The notes beneath the pieces were generated by a model that saw nothing but the letters and a program-made list of their open reading frames with translations, did not search any database and had not been told where the DNA came from. From a virus: a stretch of 29,479 nt of DNA. A program made the translations under genes and the position numbers. The stretch is taken from the IMG/VR virus record IMGVR_UViG_3300035674_000010, positions 1 to 29,479 of that record; one strand, 5' to 3'. Shown piece after piece: positions 1 through 4,996 of this stretch (within the stretch, counting starts at the first letter, position 1; each line of letters starts with the position of its first letter).

Positions 1-230
1 AGCACCGGGCCCGGCTCGGCCCCGAGCGGTGGGCCGCGCTGCTCGCGTGGCGGCGGGCCCACCGGTTCCACCCCCACCAGTTGCGGCACGCGATCGCCGC
101 CCGGGTCCGCAAGGAGTTCGGCCCCGAGCACGCACAGTCGGTGATGGGCCACAGCAGTTTCAGGATGACCGAACACTACGCCCGCCGGAGCGAGGCGTTG
201 GCCGCCGACGTGGCCAGCCGGATCGGGTAG
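1..230 (+). CDS. Tyrosine recombinase/phage integrase, C-terminal fragment
   Basis: This is the last 75 codons of a site-specific tyrosine recombinase whose start lies left of the window; the first complete codon is at position 3. The visible part holds the end of the catalytic domain: an HQLRHA block (the conserved H-x-x-R), then VMGHSS with the second conserved histidine, and TEHYA with the tyrosine nucleophile about 11 residues later. These are four of the hallmark active-site positions in the usual order and spacing. Enzymes of this family cut and rejoin att sites to integrate or excise a phage. The gene reads into the element and is followed 30 bp later by a strong GC hairpin. The family call is firm; whether it is this prophage's own integrase is inferred from position. 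Confidence 0.93.
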   Translation, partial: HRARLGPERWAALLAWRRAHRFHPHQLRHAIAARVRKEFGPEHAQSVMGHSSFRMTEHYARRSEALAADVASRIG

Positions 231-259
231 GCTCGGGATTGCCGATGACGAATGACGAT

Positions 260-284
260 GGGCCCGGGGTCGCTCCCCGGGCCC
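260..284 (+). terminator. GC-rich hairpin after the recombinase
   Basis: A perfect 10-bp inverted repeat (GGGCCCGGGG, loop TCGCT, CCCCGGGCCC) lies 30 bp after the recombinase stop. There is no clear U-run, only TTCTGCTG, so it may be a GC-hairpin terminator or a transcript-stability element. Similar hairpins follow other genes in the accessory region. Confidence 0.5.
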
Positions 285-312
285 TTCTGCTGCGCTCAGG
301 ATGACGTGGGTG

Positions 313-344
313 GGAACTACCTCCGGAGGGGTGAGGGTAGTTCC
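313..344. repeat. Nested inverted repeat between recombinase and RHH gene
   Basis: GGAACTACC (313-321) and GGTAGTTCC (336-344) form a perfect 9-bp inverted repeat. The interval contains most of a second palindrome, CCTCCGGAGG (320-329). It lies between the convergent recombinase and RHH genes, so it could be a bidirectional terminator, a protein-binding site or part of an att site. The sequence alone does not decide. Confidence 0.45.
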
Positions 345-356
345 TGCAACCGGGGC

Positions 357-563
357 TCAGGATCGCGGCCTCTGGCTTGGCTTGTCCGCAGGCTTCTGTT
401 CGAGCTGCGCGAGCCCAGCCTCCAACCACTCGGTCACGAGCTGTCCGATTTTCTTCCCGGTATTCGCCTTCGCGATCAGCAGGCGACGGTGCAGGTCAGC
501 GGGGATCATCGCGTTCAGATGGCTCATGGCTTGGCCCTCCCGGTCCATCGGCTTCTTCGCCAT
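357..563 (-). CDS. Small ribbon-helix-helix (RHH) DNA-binding protein
   Basis: A 68-aa protein, the only convincing gene on the minus strand. After a short basic N-terminus it has the RHH pattern: a short strand (LNAMIP), helix 1 (ADLHRRLLIAKANTG) and helix 2 (KKIGQLVTEWLEAGL), then a polar tail. RHH proteins of this size (Arc, ParD, CopG types) bind DNA as dimers and often repress their own promoters. I chose ATG 563, which has AGG about 7 nt upstream. A second ATG at 527 sits behind a stronger GGGAGGG and would give 56 aa still covering the fold, so the start is uncertain. It is divergent from the gene at 680, with a palindrome in the shared control region. No partner toxin is seen. Confidence 0.68.
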   Translation of the reverse strand: MAKKPMDREGQAMSHLNAMIPADLHRRLLIAKANTGKKIGQLVTEWLEAGLAQLEQKPADKPSQRPRS

Positions 564-602
564 GAAGAAACCTGTACGCGGACAGAATAACGGAATCCAT
601 CC

Positions 603-631
603 TTGAAGTAAAGACGGAAACACGCTAAGAA
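603..631 (+). promoter_or_regulatory. Weak sigma-70-like promoter candidate
   Basis: TTGAAG (603-608) and TAAGAA (626-631) are 17 nt apart, in a stretch clearly richer in A and T than its surroundings, upstream of the GTG-initiated gene at 680. Each hexamer matches the consensus only in part. The -10 candidate overlaps the left arm of the palindrome at 626-651. Confidence 0.25.
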
Positions 632-651
632 GATTTGAAGGAATCTTCTTA
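626..651. promoter_or_regulatory. Operator-like palindrome in divergent control region
   Basis: TAAGAAGATT (626-635) and AATCTTCTTA (642-651) are a perfect 10-bp inverted repeat around a 6-nt centre (TGAAGG). It sits in the A/T-rich gap between the divergent genes at 563 (minus) and 680 (plus), where a repressor operator is expected. The neighbouring RHH protein is an obvious candidate ligand, by inference only. It has no trailing U-run, so I prefer operator over terminator. Confidence 0.5.
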
Positions 652-679
652 CCCGCTCTAGGCATGGAGGCCGCCCGCC

Positions 680-1189
680 GTGAATCAAGCCCCCCGCATC
701 GCACCGAGCGAGAACGGCAGGATCTACCTTATCAAGCCCCGCGGGTCGGCGTGGGTGGTGAAGGTCGGCTACTCGGCAAACGTCGGACAGCGGCTCGCCG
801 AGCTACAGGTCGGCCACCACGCGACGCTCTACGTTTACGCCGCGTTCCCGGGCGACCGCGAGTTGGAGCGGGGCCTGCACGACCTGCTGCGCCCGCTCAA
901 CGTCCGGGGCGAATGGTTCAGGGATGAGGGGCGGGGGCTCAAGGCGTTCTGCGAAGCGGTCAAGTGTCCGTTCCGTCGCCCCCACCTTCTCCTGATCGCC
1001 AGCGTGGGCGAGCAGGCCATCGCGTCGCTCAAGGCGATCGTCGGGCCGGAAGCCCCGTACTCGGACTTCCTGTTCTGGATCTCCCAGCCGGGCAACAGCA
1101 CGACCGTGGGGAAGCTCATCCGGTCGTGCTCGTTCGCCCGCTCGGAAGGTCGGATAGTGGATCCCTTCATAACGAGGAAGAACCCATGA
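680..1189 (+). CDS. T5orf172 / GIY-YIG-like domain protein
   Basis: A 169-aa protein whose first 85 residues match the T5orf172 (MUG113-like) branch of the GIY-YIG nuclease fold. It has GRIYLIK (13-19), VKVGYS (27-32) in place of Y-I-G, the arginine in GQRLAELQ (R38), the acidic LERGLH block (E63, H67), and the closing RGEWFR (77-81). GIY-YIG enzymes cut DNA by a one-metal mechanism; many T5orf172 members have no tested role. Residues 86-169 are a helical-looking extension I do not recognise. The start is GTG with GGAGG 9 nt upstream; an ATG at 664 is in another frame. Its TGA overlaps the next ATG (ATGA), so the two genes are probably co-translated. Domain confident; activity unproven. Confidence 0.8.
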   Translation: MNQAPRIAPSENGRIYLIKPRGSAWVVKVGYSANVGQRLAELQVGHHATLYVYAAFPGDRELERGLHDLLRPLNVRGEWFRDEGRGLKAFCEAVKCPFRRPHLLLIASVGEQAIASLKAIVGPEAPYSDFLFWISQPGNSTTVGKLIRSCSFARSEGRIVDPFITRKNP

Positions 1190-1521
1190 CCGAGCAACAA
1201 CGAGGGGCCGCCGCGGTTCTCGGCGACGTCGCGGCCGGCGACCGCCTGCTGTCACTTTGCCAAGCCGCCCACCTAGACCTGCTCAAACGGGACGGGAAGG
1301 GACCGAGCGTTGGCACCCTGTACCGGTGGCTCCATTCGGGGCGGCGCGGCGTGACTCTTGAGACGGCACTGACGCCCAGGGGCATCGCAACGACCGAGTC
1401 CGCCGTCGCCCGCTTCCTCGCCCGGATGAACGGACTGGGACCCGAGACTGTGGGAGCCCCGTTGACGGGAAGCCGGGCCCACAAGCAGGCCGTTAAGGAG
1501 TTGGATGAAGCCGGCCTGTGA
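1186..1521 (+). CDS. DUF1580-like small DNA-binding protein (copy 1)
   Basis: A 111-aa protein resembling the planctomycete family DUF1580. It has an N-terminal helix (GDRLLSLCQAAHLDLL), a TLYRWLHSGRRGVTLET helix-turn-helix plus wing, and TTESAVARFLARMNG, which together look like an excisionase/MerR-type winged HTH. The ending ELDEAGL recurs in the protein at 3959 (ELDAAGL), and both share an R-DG-x-x-x-x-x-x-TxxRW core, so they are paralogues. The ATG lies 6 nt after GAGGAAG and overlaps the stop of the T5orf172 gene. Proteins of this type could act as excisionase or regulator; that is inference. A strong hairpin follows at 1577. Confidence 0.7.
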   Translation: MTEQQRGAAAVLGDVAAGDRLLSLCQAAHLDLLKRDGKGPSVGTLYRWLHSGRRGVTLETALTPRGIATTESAVARFLARMNGLGPETVGAPLTGSRAHKQAVKELDEAGL

Positions 1522-1576
1522 ATCGGCCGGCGGTTCCGAGCATGGAGGTGAAATGACGTAGCCCGCCAAAGCGAGA

Positions 1577-1599
1577 GGCCGCGGGGTGTTCCCGCGGCC
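1577..1599 (+). terminator. GC-rich hairpin after DUF1580-like gene
   Basis: GGCCGCGGG (1577-1585) and CCCGCGGCC (1591-1599) make a perfect 9-bp stem with a 5-nt loop, 55 nt after the preceding stop. There is no U-run. It resembles the hairpin after the recombinase and probably closes the 680-1521 transcription unit. Confidence 0.5.
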
Positions 1600-1670
1600 C
1601 GTCATCCAAGCCGTTCGCCCGTGACTTCTTGGCAGATGGTACGGGCGAGCCAACGTGGAGGTGCATCAAT

Positions 1671-2624
1671 ATGCGCCATCGCTCTCCCCATGTCAACAAG
1701 AATCCCGTTCCCACCGCTCCCACCCCCGCCCCGCCGCCGGTCCCGGACCGGCCGCCATCGCCGCCGCCCCCGTGGTGGCTCACCCCGCCGCACCGGCTGG
1801 CCGTGACCGCAGACCCGACGTGGGACCACGCCGCCGCCGCGTCGTACGACGTCCACGTTCGCCGGGGCGATCCGCCCGGGGATCGCCAGGTCGGGCTGCT
1901 CGCCCGCGTGTACGCCGCCCCGCACCGGTCCGAGTCCGAGGCGGCCGACCTGGCCGACCGGATCGCGGCCGACCCGGCGGCCCTGGACGGGCTGCGCCAC
2001 CTGCCGGGGGTCGAGGACCGGCGGGGCGATCCCGCGTCGCCGTTCCCCCCGTCGGCCGCCGCCCCCGACGCGGCCGAGAACGACGAGACGTTCCACGGCG
2101 TGCCCCAGGCGGTCCTGGACCTGAGGGCCCGCGCCGCCAACCTCGCCGACCGGGTGGCCGACGCGCTCGGCCGCGACCACGCGATCGCCCGCCTGTTGGA
2201 TGCCGCGACCCGCCCCGACCCCGAGCACGCCGACCCGGCCCAGTTGAAGAACGCGGTCGATGCGTTCTACGACGTGCTGCCGGTGCGTGACCAGCGGCTC
2301 TGCACGAACGGCTGGCGTCCCGTCCGCGTGTGGGAGCGCGACCGGGCGGCCTTGGTTCGCTCGCAGCACGGGGCGGAACTGTGCCGCGTGCTCAGGCTGA
2401 CACAGGAGGCGTCGGGTTTCGTCCGCGCCCGCGTCGACTTCGTCTTCGACGGATCGCGGGCCCCGGTGCAGGTCGTGATCGGGGAGGCCACGCCGAAGGA
2501 TGAGGTGGTCGCCGCGTTGGTCAAGGTCCTGGGGTTCATCGTTCACGACTGGCCGACGCTGATCGACCGGCCGGACGGGCGGGAGTTCGACGCGGCGGTG
2601 CGGGAGCCGGACGGCCGCTGGTGA
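1671..2624 (+). CDS. Unrecognised 317-aa protein, proline-rich N-terminus
   Basis: I do not recognise this protein. The ATG at 1671 is preceded by GGAGGTG at an ideal 7-nt distance, and it sits downstream of an earlier in-frame ATG at 1629 that has no such site. Residues 10-40 are proline-rich (PPPVPDRPPSPPPP). Around residues 75-100 and 145-190 are Ala/Asp/Arg-rich helical stretches that could be coiled or bundled. The last 110 residues are less biased, with strand-like segments (FVRARVDFVFDG, APVQVVIGE) and a helical segment (EVVAALVKVLGFIVHDW), suggesting a folded C-terminal domain. No signal peptide or membrane segment is seen. A hairpin follows and a non-coding gap separates it from the next gene, so it looks monocistronic. 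It may be a lysogenic-conversion (moron) gene. Confidence 0.7.
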   Translation: MRHRSPHVNKNPVPTAPTPAPPPVPDRPPSPPPPWWLTPPHRLAVTADPTWDHAAAASYDVHVRRGDPPGDRQVGLLARVYAAPHRSESEAADLADRIAADPAALDGLRHLPGVEDRRGDPASPFPPSAAAPDAAENDETFHGVPQAVLDLRARAANLADRVADALGRDHAIARLLDAATRPDPEHADPAQLKNAVDAFYDVLPVRDQRLCTNGWRPVRVWERDRAALVRSQHGAELCRVLRLTQEASGFVRARVDFVFDGSRAPVQVVIGEATPKDEVVAALVKVLGFIVHDWPTLIDRPDGREFDAAVREPDGRW

Positions 2625-2664
2625 CGGACCCCGGCCGCAGGACGCGACGGGCCGTTTATCAACC

Positions 2665-2684
2665 CCCGCCCCCGGGCGGGCGGG
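2665..2684 (+). terminator. GC-rich hairpin after the 317-aa gene
   Basis: CCCGCCC (2665-2671), loop CCGGGC, GGGCGGG (2678-2684): a perfect 7-bp stem 40 nt after the stop at 2624. It has no U-run and is followed by TACAAT, which could be a -10 element but has no good -35 at the right spacing. The rest of the 2625-2806 gap is GC-rich with nothing else I can support. Confidence 0.4.
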
Positions 2685-2806
2685 TACAATCGACCGATCG
2701 GGTAGCCGTCCCGCCGGCCAGCGGGGCGGCTCGCGCGGTGCCCCGGTCTCCCCGCCCGCACCTGCGGAGGGGCCGGGGCCCGCGGCCCGGTACCCAAGGT
2801 GCGAGC

Positions 2807-3622
2807 ATGCAATCGAACGGCAATAGCAAGTTCGGGGCCCGAAGCGGAGACGCGCGGAGGGAACCATCCGAGAGCAAGATCGGGCGGGTGGAGTTCCTGA
2901 TCGAAGTGTGTCGGAAGGTCGACGCCACCATACAACTCGCGGGGTCAACACAGTCGCGGATCGACGTCTTGGCAGACGCGAAGACGAACCTGGGTGCGTT
3001 GAGGAGCCGCCGGTTCTTGAAAACGATGGGTGATCTGGTCGACATCGAGTCGTTGGATTCCCTTGACCGCACCATCACGGCGGTGAAGAGTCAACTCTAC
3101 GAGACACTCGAAGAGGCCCGAGGCGAACTTCACCGGCACGGATTGGTGCTGGCGGCCGGCTTGGAATCCGTGGGGATAGATTCCGCTGGTCTCAGGCAAG
3201 CTTTGGTTTCTCCCAAATCGGAACGCATCCAAGGTCTGTACCCGGCCCTCCGTGCGATCCGCTGTGATCTCGACGTGGCGCACACGAAACATAGGCTTGA
3301 CGCCGGGGAACGCGACGCCGCCAAAGATCTCCCCCCGTGGCCGATCTACGGCAAGATGCTGAACGAGAAAAGACGGGCGGCAAGAGCGAAGAGCAGGCCC
3401 TTGACCGACAAGCAGGTGACCGCCCAACGTCTCATGGGGGAGTGCGACGGGAACATCACGGAGGCGGCCGCCCGCATGGGCTGCAAGCGCCAGACGTTTA
3501 TGGAGCACCTCGCCGCGGGGAATGCCAAGCTCGGGAAACTGGCCGTCAACCGGCCGAAGACGGAGCGGCTCCGGGAGGACCGCCGCGGGCAATTGAGTAC
3601 GTCGGAAGATCTCCGAACTTGA
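2807..3622 (+). CDS. Protein with C-terminal Fis-type helix-turn-helix
   Basis: A 271-aa protein. Near the C-terminus (about 205-236) it has a Fis/NtrC-type HTH pattern, GNITEAAARMGCKRQTFMEHL: helix, turn at MGC, recognition helix. The first 190 residues are mainly helical, with heptad-like stretches (IDSLDRTI-type region 80-110), and do not resemble a sigma-54 AAA domain. It is therefore not a classical NtrC activator but a small regulator or DNA-binding phage protein. The ATG at 2807 follows AAGGTG. Its codon use is less GC-biased than that of the neighbours (more A/T at third positions by eye), suggesting later acquisition. The palindrome and repeat region starts 30 bp after its stop, so it may bind there; this is inference. 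Confidence 0.65.
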   Translation: MQSNGNSKFGARSGDARREPSESKIGRVEFLIEVCRKVDATIQLAGSTQSRIDVLADAKTNLGALRSRRFLKTMGDLVDIESLDSLDRTITAVKSQLYETLEEARGELHRHGLVLAAGLESVGIDSAGLRQALVSPKSERIQGLYPALRAIRCDLDVAHTKHRLDAGERDAAKDLPPWPIYGKMLNEKRRAARAKSRPLTDKQVTAQRLMGECDGNITEAAARMGCKRQTFMEHLAAGNAKLGKLAVNRPKTERLREDRRGQLSTSEDLRT

Positions 3623-3651
3623 GTTCGTGCGCCGCCCGGGGCGCGTACCCG

Positions 3652-3663
3652 CCCATATATGGG
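3652..3663. promoter_or_regulatory. Perfect palindrome CCCATATATGGG
   Basis: A 12-bp perfect palindrome with an AT-only core, 30 bp after the HTH gene, at the entry of the gene-free interval 3623-3958. It has the look of a dimeric repressor site. A shorter TAGGG/CCCTA inverted pair lies further on (3705-3709 and 3720-3724). Confidence 0.4.
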
Positions 3664-3673
3664 GACAGATCAT

Positions 3674-3701
3674 CGCAGGGTCCGCAGGGATCTTCGCAGG
3701 G
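3674..3701. repeat. CGCAGGG iteron cluster (candidate operator or origin)
   Basis: Three direct copies of CGCAGGG start at 3674, 3683 and 3695, with an inverted copy CCCTGCG at 3795-3801. The shorter core CGCAG/CTGCG recurs at 3767, 3804 and 3825. The interval 3623-3958 holds no gene I can support. It is visibly richer in A and T (for example AAGAAAATTA at 3710-3719) than the flanks. It precedes the replication genes, which fits an iteron-type origin or early operator. A 14-codon ORF at 3732 (MKYAAKTGISVPQA) is present but has no good ribosome-binding site. Confidence 0.5.
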
Positions 3702-3800
3702 TGTTAGGGAAGAAAATTACCCTACATACGGAATGAAATACGCTGCAAAAACAGGGATTTCCGTGCCGCAGGCTTGAAACGGCATCGGTGTCAACCCTGC

Positions 3801-3832
3801 GATCTGCGGTAGGGATATGAGGACCGCAGATC
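3801..3832. repeat. 10-bp inverted repeat in the iteron interval
   Basis: GATCTGCGGT (3801-3810) and ACCGCAGATC (3823-3832) are perfectly complementary around a 12-nt centre (AGGGATATGAGG). Both arms contain the CTGCG/CGCAG core of the nearby iterons. It could be a cruciform, an operator or an RNA hairpin in the leader of the replication operon. Confidence 0.5.
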
Positions 3833-3958
3833 CGTCCCCCCAACTAAAGCGAGCATACAGGAGGCTCGCCTATTGGGCCGCCCGCGTCCGAGACCTTCAG
3901 AAAGCGGAGCGGCCCCCAATCCCACGAACATCCAAGTCTCAACGGCGGGAGGTGTCCC

Positions 3959-4336
3959 TTGCCTCCTGACCCCGCCCCCGCGCCCGCACGGAAGCGACCC
4001 TACGACGCGGCCCCGGTGTTGGCGGATATCGCTGACGGCCAACCCGGGTGGAGCATCAAGGAGGCGATCCGGCGGGACCTCCGGCTCAAGCGGGACGGCC
4101 GCGACATGGGGTTGGCAACCGTCCATCGCTGGATCGAGCACGGGGCGAGGGGACCGGACGGCGAGCGGGTGCGCCTCGGGGCCGCCCGAACGCCATCCGG
4201 GCTGGTTACCACCGCCGGCGCGATCGACCGGTTTTTCCGACAGCTGAACGGCCTCGACCTGCCGCCCGCGGGTGCCGCCCAGGCGAGGCGCGAGCACGAA
4301 GCGGCGCAGAGAGAACTGGACGCCGCCGGGCTCTGA
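3959..4336 (+). CDS. DUF1580-like DNA-binding protein (copy 2)
   Basis: A 125-aa paralogue of the protein at 1186. It has IKEAIRRDLRLKRDGRD followed by ATVHRWIEHGARG (HTH helix plus turn), VRLGAARTPSGLVTT (wing), AIDRFFRQLNGL, and the same ending (ELDAAGL). I take TTG 3959 as the start because GGGAGGT lies about 5 nt upstream and no ATG or GTG start near it preserves the domain. It opens the replication block, right after the iteron interval. That placement suggests an early regulator or an excisionase/initiator accessory, by inference. A different-frame TTG at 3873 also has AGGAGG upstream, but its product has no natural-looking composition. Confidence 0.65.
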   Translation: MPPDPAPAPARKRPYDAAPVLADIADGQPGWSIKEAIRRDLRLKRDGRDMGLATVHRWIEHGARGPDGERVRLGAARTPSGLVTTAGAIDRFFRQLNGLDLPPAGAAQARREHEAAQRELDAAGL

Positions 4337-4425
4337 TCCGGGTCCGTCCCGCGGCCAGAGACAACCTTTCGGCGAGCGGTGGCGAACCCGTAAAAGCCGT
4401 TCCTCGGCGGGGTGTTAATAACACA

Positions 4426-4644
4426 GTGGCACAGCGGCGGCGGAAAAACTCGTTGGTGCTGTCGCTGCTGGTCCCCGCCGACCTGCTGGCCGAGATCGGG
4501 GACGCCGTCGCCCGGCAGAACCGCAACACGCGGGGCGTCCCGCTCAACCGGTCCGCGTGGCTCCGCCGGGCGATCCGCTGGGAGTTAGACCGGGCGGCGC
4601 GGTCCCGGGCCAAGCGACGAAAGCGGATGCCACCAAACCCCTAA
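4426..4644 (+). CDS. Ribbon-helix-helix-like protein
   Basis: A 72-aa basic protein starting at GTG 4426. SLVLSLLVPADLLAEIGDAV is a strand followed by helix 1. After a loop containing NTRGVPLNRS comes SAWLRRAIRWELDRAA as helix 2. This is the RHH order found in small DNA-binding regulators, with an Arg/Lys-rich tail. The start is uncertain: the reading frame is open well upstream and the ribosome-binding site is weak (GGGG about 15 nt away). It lies between the DUF1580-like and winged-helix-like genes in the early block, so control of early genes or plasmid-like maintenance is plausible. Confidence 0.55.
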   Translation: MAQRRRKNSLVLSLLVPADLLAEIGDAVARQNRNTRGVPLNRSAWLRRAIRWELDRAARSRAKRRKRMPPNP

Positions 4645-4675
4645 CGCCGGCCGGACGGCCGGGAGAGGCGCGATC

Positions 4676-4996
4676 GTGGGCGACGAGAGCGAAAACGTGG
4701 GCGGGACGAAGGGCCGGGCGGGCAAGCCCCCGGGGCCCGTGGCCCTGGCCCGCATGGAGTCGATCCGCCGGGAGATCGCGCAATTCAAGGAGGGGCGGAC
4801 GCTCGAATCCCTGTGCGAGCTGCACCGGATGCACGGCGACAGGTCGTTCACCCCGGGCAAGATCGAGGCCGCCGTCGACCTGCTCGTAGAGCGGGGGCTC
4901 GCCGTCGTGACCGTGAGGCACCGCGGGGTCTTCGTCCGGTTGACCGATGCCGGCCTCGCGGCCGGGAACCCGACGGGGGAGGGCCCCGCACGGTGA
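4676..4996 (+). CDS. Small winged-helix-like protein upstream of primase
   Basis: A 106-aa protein beginning at GTG 4676 with GGGAGAGG upstream. The C-terminal half reads as a winged helix: helices around ARMESIRREIAQF and TLESLCELHRM, a recognition-like helix (TPGKIEAAVDLLVERG), then the strand-turn-strand wing (LAVVTVRHRGVFVRLT). No catalytic motif is seen. The TGA overlaps the primase GTG (GTGA), so it is translationally coupled to replication genes. It could be an initiator accessory or a regulator; the fold assignment is by eye. Confidence 0.6.
   Translation: MGDESENVGGTKGRAGKPPGPVALARMESIRREIAQFKEGRTLESLCELHRMHGDRSFTPGKIEAAVDLLVERGLAVVTVRHRGVFVRLTDAGLAAGNPTGEGPAR

Noticed and set aside
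1602-2951. Open frame of 449 codons on the minus strand
   Set aside because: It lies opposite the 317-aa gene, has an Arg/Gly/Pro-biased composition typical of antisense GC-rich DNA, no ribosome-binding site, and runs into the next plus-strand gene.
3614-3627. CGAAC-TTGA-GTTCG mini-hairpin over the stop of the Fis-type gene
   Set aside because: A 5-bp stem at a coding end is expected by chance; no supporting U-run or conservation.
3732-3776. 14-codon leader-like ORF (MKYAAKTGISVPQA)
   Set aside because: No good ribosome-binding site and no attenuator pairing that I could make convincing. Mentioned only within the regulatory interval.
3674-3832. Possible CRISPR array
   Set aside because: Repeat units are only 7 bp with 9- and 12-bp steps and occur in both orientations, unlike CRISPR repeats and spacers.
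3873-4247. TTG-initiated ORF with a good AGGAGG upstream
   Set aside because: The product has no protein-like composition and overlaps the DUF1580-like gene in another frame. The AGGAGG may be chance or part of a leader.
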